A stretch of 64,000 nucleotides of DNA. Source: Meinhardsimonia xiamenensis (lineage in GTDB: Bacteria; Pseudomonadota; Alphaproteobacteria; Rhodobacterales; Rhodobacteraceae). This document shows, piece after piece, positions 39,138 through 48,439 of the stretch. The notes under the pieces are model-generated. The model was not told the origin of the DNA, made no database searches, and saw only the letters and a list, made by a program, of their open reading frames with translations. Position numbers and translations under genes: made by a program. The stretch is from NCBI RefSeq assembly GCF_900102905.1, contig NZ_FNFV01000002.1, positions 541,933-605,932 of the forward strand, in the 5' to 3' direction. Positions within the stretch are counted from its first letter, which is position 1, and the number at the start of each line of letters is the position of its first letter.

Positions 39138-41936
39138 ATGGCCAAGAAGATGCTCATTGACGCCACCCACGCGGAGGAAACTCGCGTCGTGGTGGTGGAC
39201 GGAAACAGGGTCGAGGAATTCGACTTCGAGTCGGAAAACCGCCGGCAGATCGCCGGCAACATCTATCTCGCCAAGGTAACGCGGGTCGAGCCCTCGTTGC
39301 AGGCGGCTTTCGTCGACTATGGCGGCAACCGCCATGGCTTCCTGGCTTTCTCGGAGATCCACCCGGACTACTACCAGATCCCGGTGGCCGACCGGAAAGC
39401 GCTTCTGGAAGAGGAGGAACGGCTGGCCGAGGCCGAAGAGGACGAGGCCGAGGAAAAGCCGCGCGCCCGCCGGTCCCGCTCGCGCAGCCGTTCGCGCAGC
39501 CGCGCAAAGAAGGTCGAGGCCGGTCAGGACGCCGTCGAGACCGCCGAGCTTGCCAGCGCCGAGATTCCGGGCATGGAGGTGCTCGACACCGAAGAGGAAG
39601 GCGAGGCGGACGCGCCGCAGCCCGATGACGGCCTGGCTGAGGAAGGCGAGGCGAAGCCGTATGTGGCCGCCGAACACGCGGCCGAGACCGACCCCGAGGT
39701 CGAATCGGTCGCCGAGGAGGACGTTCAGGAGGAGATCCGCCAGCCGCGCCGGGTGCGGCCCCGCCGCTACAAGATCCAGGAGGTCATCAAGGTCCGGCAG
39801 ATCATGCTGGTGCAGGTGGTCAAGGAGGAGCGCGGCAACAAGGGCGCGGCACTGACCACCTATCTCAGCCTGCCGGGGCGCTACTGCGTGCTCATGCCCA
39901 ATACCGCCCGCGGCGGCGGCATCAGCCGCAAGATCACCAACGCAGCGGATCGCAAGAGACTCAAGCAGATAGCGGCGGAACTTGATGTGCCGAAGGGTGC
40001 GGGGCTGATCATCCGCACTGCCGGCGCCAAGCGCACCAAGGCGGAGATCAAGCGCGACTACGAGTATCTCAAGCGGCTGTGGGAGCAGATCCGCGAGCTC
40101 ACCCTGAAGTCGCGGGCTCCGGCGAAGATCTACGAAGAGGGCGATCTCATCAAGCGGGCGATCCGCGATCTCTACAGCCGGGAGATCGAGGAGGTGCTCG
40201 TCGAGGGCGAGAAGGGCTACCGGACGGCCAAGGACTTCATGAAGATGATCATGCCGTCCCACGCCAAGAACGTGAAGCTCTACGACGACCCGATGCCGCT
40301 CTTCGCCCGCTACGGGGTCGAGAGCTACCTCGCCTCGATGTTCAACCCGGTCGTGCAGCTTCCCTCGGGGGGCTACATCGTCATCGGGGTGACCGAGGCA
40401 CTGGTGGCCATCGACGTCAACTCGGGCCGCGCCACGAAGAAGGGCTCGATCGAGGAGACGGCGCTTCAGACCAACCTCGAGGCGGCGGAAGAAATCGCCC
40501 GCCAGCTCAGGTTGCGCGACCTGGCCGGGCTCATCGTGATCGACTTCATCGACATGGAGGAGCGCAAGAACAACGCCGCCGTCGAGAAGCGCTTCAAGGA
40601 AAAGCTCAAGACCGATCGCGCACGCATCCAGGTGGGCCGGATCTCGGCCTTCGGGCTTCTGGAGATGAGCCGCCAACGGCTCCGTCCGGGCATGCTCGAG
40701 GCCTCCACCCAGCCCTGCCCGGCCTGCCATGGCACGGGGCTCATCCGCTCCGACGACAGCCTTGCGCTCTCGATCCTGCGTCAGATCGAGGAGGAGGGTG
40801 TGCGCCGCCGCTCGGCGGAGGTGCTGATCAAGGCGCCGGTGGCGATCGTGAACTATCTCGTCAACAACAAGCGCGAGCACATCGCCCGCATCGAGGAGCG
40901 CTATGGGCTTGCGGTCAGGATCGAGGCCGACCCCTTCCTGATCCCGCCCGAGTTCTCGATGGAGAAGTTCAAGACCTCCACCCGCGCGCTGCCGGAGCCG
41001 CAAAAGCCGGTGGTCTCGGTCGATGCATCGCTGATGCCCGAGCTCGAGGAGGCCGAGACGGTCGACAGCGAGGCCGGACAGGACGCGCAGCAGGCGCAGC
41101 AGGGCGGCAAGAAGAAGCGCCGTCGTCGGCGCCGCAAGCGCGGCGGCGGGGGCGAGGCGCAGGCCGCCGAGGCGCAGGTGACCGAAGCCCAGGAGTCCGA
41201 AGCCGGTAAGGACGAGGCTGCGGAGGCGGAGGTTGCCGAGGCCGCCCAGGGCGAGGCGGAAAAGCCTGCAGAGGAGGCGGTGATCGCGGCGGCCCCGGAG
41301 GCAGAGGCGCAGGCCCCGGCCGAAGAGGCCGAGGAAAAGCCCAAGCGCAAGCGCACGCGCAGCCGCAGGAAGAAGGCAGAGCTTGAGCAGCCGGAAACGG
41401 GCGAGGCTGTGGAGCCGGCCTCCGAGGCGGTTGCGACCGAGGCCGTCGCCGAGGTGGCCGCGGCCGAGACGGAAGCGGAAGCGAAGGGCGAGGCCCCCGC
41501 GGCAGACGCGCCGGAGGTGCCGGCTGCGGAGAAACCCAAGCGCAGGCGCGCACGCAGCCGCAAGAGCAAGGCGGAAGCGGCGGAGACTGCCGAGCCGGTC
41601 GAGGCATCTGCGGCGCCTGAGGAGGAATCAGAGTCCTCCCAGCCCGTCGAGGAAGCCGCCGCACCGGCGCCAGCCGATGCCGAAGCGCAGGTGGCCGCAG
41701 TCGCGACTGAGGCGCCTGAGCCCGCCGCGCCCGCCGCCGCTGCAGCTGCGGCAGAGAAAGCCCAAGACCGCGTCGAAGCCGTAGCGGAAAGGGCCGAATC
41801 CGAGGCGCCCACGGCCGAGCCCGCGACCGTCCAGCCGGTTGCAGCCGGGGATGTGGCTGAAGAGGCTCCGCCTTCGGCCCCCGAGGCCGAGAAGCGGCCG
41901 CGCCGGCGGGGGTGGTGGTCGCTCGGGGGGCGCTGA
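39138..41936 (+). CDS. rne: Ribonuclease E
   Basis: 932-residue endoribonuclease that starts mRNA decay and processes rRNA and tRNA, on a C-terminal degradosome scaffold. The N-terminal S1 domain (YLAKVTRVEPSLQAAFVDYG) is split by a low-complexity insertion of about 120 residues (about 95-210) with an RS repeat and acidic runs, then resumes at KIQEVIKVRQIMLVQVVKEE. Catalytic Asp 426 (AIDVNSGR) and Asp 469 (IVIDFIDM) are 43 apart, as in E. coli. The zinc-link is CPACHGTG. The last 300 residues are disordered acidic and basic blocks (KKKRRRRRRKRGGGG, KPKRKRTRSRRKK), closing with RRRGWWSLGGR. ATG 39138 begins the conserved AKKMLIDATHAEETRV. Confidence 0.95.
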   Translation: MAKKMLIDATHAEETRVVVVDGNRVEEFDFESENRRQIAGNIYLAKVTRVEPSLQAAFVDYGGNRHGFLAFSEIHPDYYQIPVADRKALLEEEERLAEAEEDEAEEKPRARRSRSRSRSRSRAKKVEAGQDAVETAELASAEIPGMEVLDTEEEGEADAPQPDDGLAEEGEAKPYVAAEHAAETDPEVESVAEEDVQEEIRQPRRVRPRRYKIQEVIKVRQIMLVQVVKEERGNKGAALTTYLSLPGRYCVLMPNTARGGGISRKITNAADRKRLKQIAAELDVPKGAGLIIRTAGAKRTKAEIKRDYEYLKRLWEQIRELTLKSRAPAKIYEEGDLIKRAIRDLYSREIEEVLVEGEKGYRTAKDFMKMIMPSHAKNVKLYDDPMPLFARYGVESYLASMFNPVVQLPSGGYIVIGVTEALVAIDVNSGRATKKGSIEETALQTNLEAAEEIARQLRLRDLAGLIVIDFIDMEERKNNAAVEKRFKEKLKTDRARIQVGRISAFGLLEMSRQRLRPGMLEASTQPCPACHGTGLIRSDDSLALSILRQIEEEGVRRRSAEVLIKAPVAIVNYLVNNKREHIARIEERYGLAVRIEADPFLIPPEFSMEKFKTSTRALPEPQKPVVSVDASLMPELEEAETVDSEAGQDAQQAQQGGKKKRRRRRRKRGGGGEAQAAEAQVTEAQESEAGKDEAAEAEVAEAAQGEAEKPAEEAVIAAAPEAEAQAPAEEAEEKPKRKRTRSRRKKAELEQPETGEAVEPASEAVATEAVAEVAAAETEAEAKGEAPAADAPEVPAAEKPKRRRARSRKSKAEAAETAEPVEASAAPEEESESSQPVEEAAAPAPADAEAQVAAVATEAPEPAAPAAAAAAAEKAQDRVEAVAERAESEAPTAEPATVQPVAAGDVAEEAPPSAPEAEKRPRRRGWWSLGGR

Positions 41937-41960
41937 GTCTGCCGGCCCCACAGACATGTG

Positions 41961-41992
41961 ACCGCCCGTCGCCGTGACGGGCGGTCGTTTTA
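41961..41992 (+). terminator. Intrinsic terminator of rne
   Basis: Perfect 10-base stem (ACCGCCCGTC at 41961-41970 and GACGGGCGGT at 41976-41985) with loop GCCGT, followed by CGTTTTAT. It lies 24 bases after the rne stop and before ccdA. This is the clearest factor-independent terminator in the window. Confidence 0.9.
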
Positions 41993-42044
41993 TGCCTAGA
42001 TAGGTCGGGCGTCGGGGCCGAGGGCAGGGCGGAGAAGACATTTC

Positions 42045-42800
42045 ATGTTCGGAATCGAGATCGTCGATGCGGCGCTGATCCCGGCGATGCTGGTGGCGCT
42101 GGTGGCGGGCTTTCTGTCCTTCATCAGCCCGTGCGTCCTTCCCATCGTGCCGCCCTATCTGGCCTACATGAGCGGCATCAGCATCTCCCAGATGCAGGGT
42201 GGGGGGCGCGGCGCGCGCAACCGGGTGCTCCTGTCGGCGCTCTTCTTCGTGCTCGGCCTCTCGACGGTGTTCCTCTTCCTCGGCTTCACGGCGTCGGCCT
42301 TCGGCCGTTTCTTTCTGCAAAACCAGGAGTGGTTCAACATCGCCGCCGGCCTCGTGGTGATGGTCTTCGGCGCGCATTTCATCGGCGTCTTCCGCATCTC
42401 GCTCCTCGACCGCGAGCTCAGGATGGAAGCGGGCGATCGCGGCGGCTCGGCCATCGGCGCCTATCTTCTCGGCCTTGCCTTCGCCTTCGGCTGGACGCCC
42501 TGCATCGGCCCGCAGCTTGGCGCGATCCTCTCGCTTGCCGCCACGGAGGCGAGCCTCTCGCGGGGCACGGTGCTGCTCGGCACCTATGCGCTGGGGCTCG
42601 GCGTGCCCTTCCTGCTCGTCGCGGCCTTCTTTCCGCGCCTCACGGGGCTCATGGCGTGGATGAAGCGGCACATGGACCGGATCGAGAAGATCATGGGGCT
42701 TCTGCTCTGGACGGTCGGGCTGATGATGCTGACGGGGCAGTTCTCGGCCTTCTCCTTCTGGCTTCTCGAGACCTTCCCGGCCTTGTCGGCGATCGGCTGA
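42045..42800 (+). CDS. ccdA: Thiol:disulfide transport protein CcdA
   Basis: 251-residue membrane protein with six helices that passes electrons from cytoplasmic thioredoxin to periplasmic thiol proteins, mainly for cytochrome c maturation. The two redox cysteines are in the conserved FISPCVLPIVPPYLAYMSG and FGWTPCIGPQLGAIL. The gene has GGCGGAGAAG upstream of ATG 42045 and its own promoter region after the rne terminator. It fits with the several c-type cytochromes in the window. Confidence 0.92.
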   Translation: MFGIEIVDAALIPAMLVALVAGFLSFISPCVLPIVPPYLAYMSGISISQMQGGGRGARNRVLLSALFFVLGLSTVFLFLGFTASAFGRFFLQNQEWFNIAAGLVVMVFGAHFIGVFRISLLDRELRMEAGDRGGSAIGAYLLGLAFAFGWTPCIGPQLGAILSLAATEASLSRGTVLLGTYALGLGVPFLLVAAFFPRLTGLMAWMKRHMDRIEKIMGLLLWTVGLMMLTGQFSAFSFWLLETFPALSAIG

Positions 42801-42871
42801 GCGGGCAAAGTTTCGCCGGAATTGCCTGCTAGTCTGGCCGAGAGGCGAGGCAGGCGAGAGACGGCGAGGGC

Positions 42872-44113
42872 ATGGGCGTTGCCGCACGAAGAGCCGTGAG
42901 CAAAGCCCCGCGCGCGCAGGTGGCGCGGCGGCGGGTGTTCTATGTGCCGGGCTTTGACCCGATCCATCCGCGCCGATACCGCGAGCTCTACCGCAAGGAA
43001 GCCAGAAGGCAGGCGGCAATCTCGGGCTACGAGATCGCGCTGAGTGCCCGGCAGGGCGGGGGGCGCTACGGCTGGCATGTGGAAGCCGCGATCGAGGGCG
43101 CGCATGTCACGGCCGATGTCGAGGTGCTCTACTGGGCCGACATCGTGCGCGAGTCGATGGAAGCGGGCATTCCCGGCACCTATGCCCAGCTTGCCCGCAC
43201 CGCCTGGACCTACATCGCCTCGGGCGCCCTCTCGCGCCTCGTGCGGCTGAGGAAGGGGCCGGTGATCGCCGCCTTCTACCCCGTGGCGATGCTGCTCGCG
43301 CAGCTTCTGCTGGCGCTGGGCCTCGGGGCAGGCATCGGCTGGACCGTGGCCGTGCTCGTCCACCCGCTCCTCGGCGCGCTGGCCGCGCTGGCGGTGATCT
43401 GGGCGGTGCTCGTCTGGTTCCGCCGCCACGACAACAGGCTTTACGCCTATTACCTGATGCACGACTACGCCTTCGCCGCGCGCTGGGGCGGGGCGAACCC
43501 GCCCGCGCTCGAGGCGCGGCTTGCCGAATTTGCCGATGCGGTGGCCGAGGCGCTCGCCGACCCGGAGACCGACGAGGTGCTGGTGGTGGGGCATTCCTCG
43601 GGGGCGCATCTGGCGATCTCTCTGGTGGCCGATCTGATCCGATCGGGCCGCGTGCCTGTGGGTGGCCCGGCGCTCAGCCTTCTAACACTGGGGCAGGTGG
43701 TGCCGATGATGTCCTTCCTGCCGAAGGCCGAGCGGCTCAGGCGCGATCTCAACTTCCTCTCCCGGCGCGAGGAGATCGCTTGGGTCGATGTCAGCGCGCC
43801 CGGCGATGGCTGCACTTTCGCGCTCTGTGACCCGGTCGCCGTCTCGGGCGTGGCGCCGGCCGACCAGCGCTGGCCGCTGGTCATCTCGGCGGCCTTCACG
43901 AAGACGCTCAGGCCCGAGACGTGGAAGCGCCTGCGCTGGCGCTTCTTCCGGCTGCACTTCCAGTATCTCTGCGCCTTCGACCGGCCGGGCGACTACGACT
44001 ATTTCCGCATCACCGCGGGCCCGCTCACCCTTGCCGCGCGCTTTGCCGGCCGCCAGCCGTCACGAAGCCGCATCACCCGAGCCGTCTCCCGCTACACCTC
44101 GATGGCCGCATGA
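42872..44113 (+). CDS. Membrane-anchored alpha/beta hydrolase
   Basis: 413-residue protein. A basic N-terminus leads to VFYVPGFDPIHPRRYRELYR; two close membrane helices lie at about residues 135-175; then a hydrolase domain with the nucleophile elbow VVGHSSGAHLAI (Ser in GHSSG). YDYFRITAGPLTLA near the C-terminus may hold the acid or His region, but the full triad is not obvious. It overlaps the P450 gene by ATGA, so the two proteins probably act on one pathway, perhaps a lipid or ester. No characterised homologue is recognised. Confidence 0.75.
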   Translation: MGVAARRAVSKAPRAQVARRRVFYVPGFDPIHPRRYRELYRKEARRQAAISGYEIALSARQGGGRYGWHVEAAIEGAHVTADVEVLYWADIVRESMEAGIPGTYAQLARTAWTYIASGALSRLVRLRKGPVIAAFYPVAMLLAQLLLALGLGAGIGWTVAVLVHPLLGALAALAVIWAVLVWFRRHDNRLYAYYLMHDYAFAARWGGANPPALEARLAEFADAVAEALADPETDEVLVVGHSSGAHLAISLVADLIRSGRVPVGGPALSLLTLGQVVPMMSFLPKAERLRRDLNFLSRREEIAWVDVSAPGDGCTFALCDPVAVSGVAPADQRWPLVISAAFTKTLRPETWKRLRWRFFRLHFQYLCAFDRPGDYDYFRITAGPLTLAARFAGRQPSRSRITRAVSRYTSMAA

Positions 44114-45465
44114 TCCCGCCAAAGCCCGCCCCGCGCGCCGAGGAGCGCGTCTCGCTCCTGAAATACCTCCGCCTTTTCCGCGCCGACATCCTCTCGGCCC
44201 AGCCCGCCCGGCTGTACCGCGCCTGGATGGCCGAGTTCCGCACGCCCTTCTTCCGCTCCTATCTCGTCAATGACCCCGCGCTCCTGCGCCTCGTGCTGCG
44301 CGAGCGGCCGATGGACTTTCCCAAATCGGGACGCGTGAGCGAGGGGCTGCGCCCGCTTCTGGGCAATTCGGTGTTCCTGACCAACGGCGCGGAGTGGCAG
44401 CGCCAGCGGCGCATCATCGATCCCGCCTTCGAGGGCGGGCGGCTGAAGGATACCTTCCCGGCGATGCTGGCCGCGGCCGAGGCGGCGGTGGCGCGGCTCG
44501 GCGCGCGCGCGGGCGGGGTGGTCGAGGTGGAGGAGGAGATGAGCCACGCGGCGGCGGATGTGATCTTCCGCACGCTGTTCTCCATCCCCATCGAGCACGA
44601 GATCGCGCGCGAGGTCTTCCATCAGTTCCGCGCCTATCAGCGCAGCCAGCCGATCCTGAATCTCGCCGCCTTCCTGCCTCTGCCGCGCTGGTTTCCACGC
44701 GGGCACCGGCGCCGCACCCGCGCCACCGCGCGCGCGATCCGGGCGCTGATCACCCGGCTGACGGAAGAGCGCGCCGCAGAGATCGCCGCCGGCCGCGCGC
44801 CCGATGATCTGGCCACCAAGATCATGACCACCGCCGACCCCGAGACGGGCGAGACCTTCAGCCCCGCCGAGATGGTCGATCAGGTGGCGATCTTCTTTCT
44901 GGCCGGGCACGAGACCTCGGCCTCGGCGCTCGCCTGGGCTCTTTACATGCTGGCGCTCTTTCCCAAGGTGCAGGAGCGGCTGGCCGAAGAGGCGGCGGCG
45001 CTTCCCGAGCGGCCCGTAATGTCGGACATCGCCGGCCTGAAATTTGCCCGCGACGTCTTTCGCGAGACGCTGAGGCTCTACCCGCCGGTGCCGATGATGG
45101 TGCGCGAGACAACCTGCCCCGAGGATTTCCGGGGCCGCGACGTGCCCCCCGGCGCGCAGGTGGTGTTGAGCCCGTGGCATCTGCACCGGCACGAGCGGCT
45201 GTGGGAGCGGCCTGACGAATTCGACCCCGACCGCTTTGCCGGCGAGAACGGCCGGGCCTGCCTGCGCCAGGCCTACATGCCATTCTCGGCGGGCCCGCGC
45301 GTGTGCACGGGTGCGGGTTTTGCCATGATCGAGGGGCCGCTCATGCTGGCGATGCTCGCGCGCGCCTTCCGCTTCGAGACGGTGGAAGGTGAGGAGCCGG
45401 TGCCGGTGGCCTATCTCACCGTGCGCGCCCGCGACGGCATCCGTCTGAGGCTTGAGCGGCGTTGA
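44110..45465 (+). CDS. Cytochrome P450
   Basis: 451-residue soluble bacterial P450 monooxygenase. The I-helix has AGHETSASALAWALYMLALF (oxygen-binding Thr after AGHE), the K-helix ETLRLYPPVP, and the haem-binding loop FSAGPRVCTGAGFA with axial Cys 399. HLHRHERLWERPDEFDPDRF is the conserved meander region. This set resembles fatty-acid or terpenoid hydroxylases (CYP4/CYP102-like layout) more than the CYP101 type. No ferredoxin or reductase gene is adjacent, so electrons must come from elsewhere. ATG 44110 overlaps the hydrolase stop. Confidence 0.92.
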   Translation: MIPPKPAPRAEERVSLLKYLRLFRADILSAQPARLYRAWMAEFRTPFFRSYLVNDPALLRLVLRERPMDFPKSGRVSEGLRPLLGNSVFLTNGAEWQRQRRIIDPAFEGGRLKDTFPAMLAAAEAAVARLGARAGGVVEVEEEMSHAAADVIFRTLFSIPIEHEIAREVFHQFRAYQRSQPILNLAAFLPLPRWFPRGHRRRTRATARAIRALITRLTEERAAEIAAGRAPDDLATKIMTTADPETGETFSPAEMVDQVAIFFLAGHETSASALAWALYMLALFPKVQERLAEEAAALPERPVMSDIAGLKFARDVFRETLRLYPPVPMMVRETTCPEDFRGRDVPPGAQVVLSPWHLHRHERLWERPDEFDPDRFAGENGRACLRQAYMPFSAGPRVCTGAGFAMIEGPLMLAMLARAFRFETVEGEEPVPVAYLTVRARDGIRLRLERR

Positions 45466-45470
45466 GCCGG

Positions 45471-45521
45471 ACGCCGCTTGCGCGGCGTGCCTTCGGCGAG
45501 GGTATTTGCACCAGGGTGATG
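45471..45521. repeat. Dispersed repeat copy C
   Basis: Inverted orientation. A 7-base stem ACGCCGC/GCGGCGT (45471-45488) with a loop that reads GCAA on the minus strand, a GNRA-type tetraloop, is followed by GGGTATTTGCACCAGGGTGATG. It fills the gap between two convergent genes (P450 and FkbM), where it may serve as a terminator. Confidence 0.85.
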
Positions 45522-45539
45522 GGGGCTTGGGTGCGCGTT

Positions 45540-46433
45540 TCAGTCGCGCCGGAGCTCGGGAGGGAGGCGGTCGACATAGGCCGCGGGCAGGTCTTCGGGC
45601 ACCTCCTTGCGGCGGACAAGCTCGTCAAGGAGGTAGAGCACCAGATCGTGGCTCTCGAACACCGCCGCCGCGAGGATGGCGAGGTGCATCAACTCCTCGG
45701 AGCCGAAGCTTTCGGGCGCGCCGAGGTTGCGGATGTAAACGGCGTCTCCGTCGATGAGCTGGTTGCGGTGGACGGAGCGCCTCAGCCGGCCGATCTGCGA
45801 GGAGGGGATGACCTTCTGCTTGGTGAAGAGAAACTTGTGCAGGACGAAGCCCTGCAGGCGCAGCTCCTCATCGACCCCGCCGAGCATGGGCTCGCCCCGG
45901 TAGAGTGGGAAGAAGCGAACCTCGGGGATCACTGCCAAGGAGCGGCAGAGCTTGCGGCGCGCGCCGCGGAACACGTCCACCTCGCCGCCCTGGATGTCGA
46001 TCTTGAGGAGCTCGAAGCCCTCGATCTCGTCAATCTCGTCGAGGGTGACGGTCTTGAGCCGCACGCGCTCGACCACCCGGATGTTGCGCTTCGAGCGGCC
46101 AAGAAAGCGGATGGCGGCGGTGTCGGGCTCGTAGAGGGAGGTCAGCCCGCTGTCGGCGCAGATGTTGAGCTGGGCGTACCCTCCGCGGCCGACGGCATGG
46201 GGGAAGTAGGTCTCGAAGGCCGAAGCGGTGGATTGCAACTCCTCCAGCGCCGCCGGCTGCGGTTCGAAGCCGTAGACATGGCAGGCCCCGCGCGCGAGCA
46301 GCTCGGCATAGGGGGGCGGGCTCAGGGGATTTGCGCCCACATCGACGATGCGCGTGGGGTGTGAAAGCGAAAATTCCTCGAGGAGAATGTCATAGGCGCG
46401 GGGCTCGAGCCCCGCAATGGACGTATCGCGCAT
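45540..46433 (-). CDS. FkbM-family methyltransferase
   Basis: 297-residue SAM-dependent methyltransferase. The SAM-binding glycine motif is RIVDVGANPLSPPPYAEL, and ELLKIDIQGGEVDVFRGA is the hallmark of FkbM proteins. These methylate hydroxyls of sugars or other metabolites; the acceptor is unknown. The C-terminal 100 residues (GGVDEELRLQGFVLHKFLF onward) are less conserved. The ATG at 46433 fits the family start MRDTSIAGL; 20 extra upstream codons are possible but unlikely. It lies 82 bases after the stop of another FkbM-containing gene on the same strand. Confidence 0.82.
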   Translation of the reverse strand: MRDTSIAGLEPRAYDILLEEFSLSHPTRIVDVGANPLSPPPYAELLARGACHVYGFEPQPAALEELQSTASAFETYFPHAVGRGGYAQLNICADSGLTSLYEPDTAAIRFLGRSKRNIRVVERVRLKTVTLDEIDEIEGFELLKIDIQGGEVDVFRGARRKLCRSLAVIPEVRFFPLYRGEPMLGGVDEELRLQGFVLHKFLFTKQKVIPSSQIGRLRRSVHRNQLIDGDAVYIRNLGAPESFGSEELMHLAILAAAVFESHDLVLYLLDELVRRKEVPEDLPAAYVDRLPPELRRD

Positions 46434-46515
46434 CTTGCTGCCTGCCTCTTTGTCGTTTTGTTCCAGCCTAGCGAAAGCCGGGCGTCGTGGCAAATTCCGT
46501 TGCCCGGGGCGGCCT

Positions 46516-48336
46516 TCAGCGCCAGGCTTCGCGCAGCGCCCACGCGCGGCGCTCGCGGAACTCCGGCAATTCCATCAGGGCCTCGGCACGGGCAAGGTGC
46601 GCGTCGCAGGCGGCGCGGTGCAATGCCATCAGCTCGTGGTCTTCCTCGAAGCGGCGGTGATAATCGCGCGCAAGGCGGATGCCGCGCGAGAGGTCGGAGG
46701 TGGTTTCGGCATTCCAGTTGCGCTGGCGCCAGTAGCGCTGGCCCACCCGCTTGCCCTTCACCACCACATCGCCGCGGAACATCTTGATGAGATAGCTGTC
46801 AAGCGAGCGCAGCGCGAAGTGCTCGAGCGAGACGAGGCCGTAGCGGCCCCGGCAGTCGCAGCCGTTTTTTTCGGGGTCTTCCAGAAAGTCGCGGATGGGC
46901 CTGCCCGAGCCGTCGAGCCAGACCGGATCGGGCCAGTCGGGGTCAAGGTCGGGGCGATGATTGCGAATCTTCCTGACCGCGGGCGACAGGCGCACGATCG
47001 ACTTCACGCCGACGTGCGCGCGACGACGGCCCGGCATCTCGGAGGCATGCCCGGGAAACTGCTCGGTGACCCAGCCGGGCTCGAAATGCTCCCGCCGGTT
47101 GCAGCCGTGGTTGATCTCGCTCACTGACATCACGTCGAAGCGGTCGACGGCCGCAAAGAGATCGGCAAAGCGGCCTTCGCCCACGCGGATGTTGAAGAAC
47201 TCATCCACGTCCGAGGAGATGAAGAAATCCGCCTCGCGGAAGGCGCGCAGATGCTCCGTGTAAGCCAGCGCCACCGGCTGGAAGTTGGTCGCACCCGTGG
47301 CAAGGGCCGGGTTGGGCAGGTGAGTGAGTTCGCCCATCTCCTGCAGCCGGTCGAGGATGCGGTCGGTGCCGTCGCTGCAATCGTTGGTGTAGACGACCAC
47401 ATCCGTCACCCCGATCGCCTTGTGCCAGGCGAGCCATTCGAGGATGAAGGGGCCCTCGTCCTTCATGCAGGTGGCCAGAAGGATGCGCGGATTGCGCGGC
47501 GGCCAGGGCTCAGTTGCTGCCCTCCGCAGGGCGGGCCTGGCAGGCCTGTGCGGGGGTGAGGGCGGCGTCGCGGACGGGGCGAGCGCCCAAGCTTCGGCGC
47601 CCTCGCGCGCAAAGACGACCACCGAGGAGGGTTTCTTCTGCGGCACTGCCTTCAGCCCGGCCTTCTCGAGAGCCGCCCGCACGCGCGCCGCGCCCTCCTC
47701 GCCATAGACCTTCGGGTGGAGCTCCATCACCACCTGCCGCACGCCGGAGAGATCGACCTCGTCAAACAGGCCGAGCTCGCCGCCCTCGATGTCGCAGCAG
47801 ATGACTGTGGGCCGGGCCTCCTTCATCAGCCGCGTGATGGGGATGGTCCCGACCTCGGCCACGTCTTCGTAGGGGCGCGAGTCGGGCTCCATCGAGGAGG
47901 CCCAGAAATCGCGGCGCAGGTAGAATTTCGCCTTGCTCTTCCTTTTTCCGCCGCTCACCACGGCGTTGAGGAGCGTGGCGTTGGTCACGCCATTGAGCGC
48001 CCAGGTCTCGCCGATGAGGCCGATGAGCCCGGGATTCGCTTCGACCGCGGTAACGTGGCCGGCGGATGCCGTACGCGCGGCAATTGCGCTGGCAAGCCCG
48101 ACGCCCGCGCCAAGATCGAGTACGCGGTCGTCCTCGCGCAGGATGTCCTCAAGAAGCGCGCATTCGCCCGACTCGTAGCGGCCCTTGCGCATCGGCCGCT
48201 CGATCTTCGGGGTGATGATCGAGGGCACGAACGGGATGTCGATGCCGCGGCAGCTGATGACCTCCTCATAGGGGGGGCAGGCCGCTTGCGGCGTGGCCGG
48301 TGCCTCTCTGGGCATACTGCTCGATGACGGGGCCAT
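46516..48336 (-). CDS. FkbM methyltransferase / glycosyltransferase fusion
   Basis: 606-residue two-domain protein. Residues about 45-245 are FkbM-like: VLDLGAGVGLASAIAARTA binds SAM, and VICCDIEGGELGLFDEVDL is the family signature. After a proline-rich linker (about 255-285), residues about 290-560 resemble family 2/92 glycosyltransferases: ILLATCMKDEGPFILEWLAW, YTNDCSDGTDRILDRL and the DxD in FFISSDVDEFFN. It may glycosylate and methylate the same surface polysaccharide. ATG 48336 has GGGGAGAG upstream. The two domains in one chain are unusual and suggest sequential action on one glycan. Confidence 0.8.
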   Translation of the reverse strand: MAPSSSSMPREAPATPQAACPPYEEVISCRGIDIPFVPSIITPKIERPMRKGRYESGECALLEDILREDDRVLDLGAGVGLASAIAARTASAGHVTAVEANPGLIGLIGETWALNGVTNATLLNAVVSGGKRKSKAKFYLRRDFWASSMEPDSRPYEDVAEVGTIPITRLMKEARPTVICCDIEGGELGLFDEVDLSGVRQVVMELHPKVYGEEGAARVRAALEKAGLKAVPQKKPSSVVVFAREGAEAWALAPSATPPSPPHRPARPALRRAATEPWPPRNPRILLATCMKDEGPFILEWLAWHKAIGVTDVVVYTNDCSDGTDRILDRLQEMGELTHLPNPALATGATNFQPVALAYTEHLRAFREADFFISSDVDEFFNIRVGEGRFADLFAAVDRFDVMSVSEINHGCNRREHFEPGWVTEQFPGHASEMPGRRRAHVGVKSIVRLSPAVRKIRNHRPDLDPDWPDPVWLDGSGRPIRDFLEDPEKNGCDCRGRYGLVSLEHFALRSLDSYLIKMFRGDVVVKGKRVGQRYWRQRNWNAETTSDLSRGIRLARDYHRRFEEDHELMALHRAACDAHLARAEALMELPEFRERRAWALREAWR

Positions 48337-48439
48337 GTTCTTCTCTCCCCTTGCCGGGCAGACTATCCGCACCCGCGCGGCCCCGGTCAACACCCGGCTG
48401 CGGCGAACCGTGCGCGATGGCGTATTCGCGCAACGCGGC

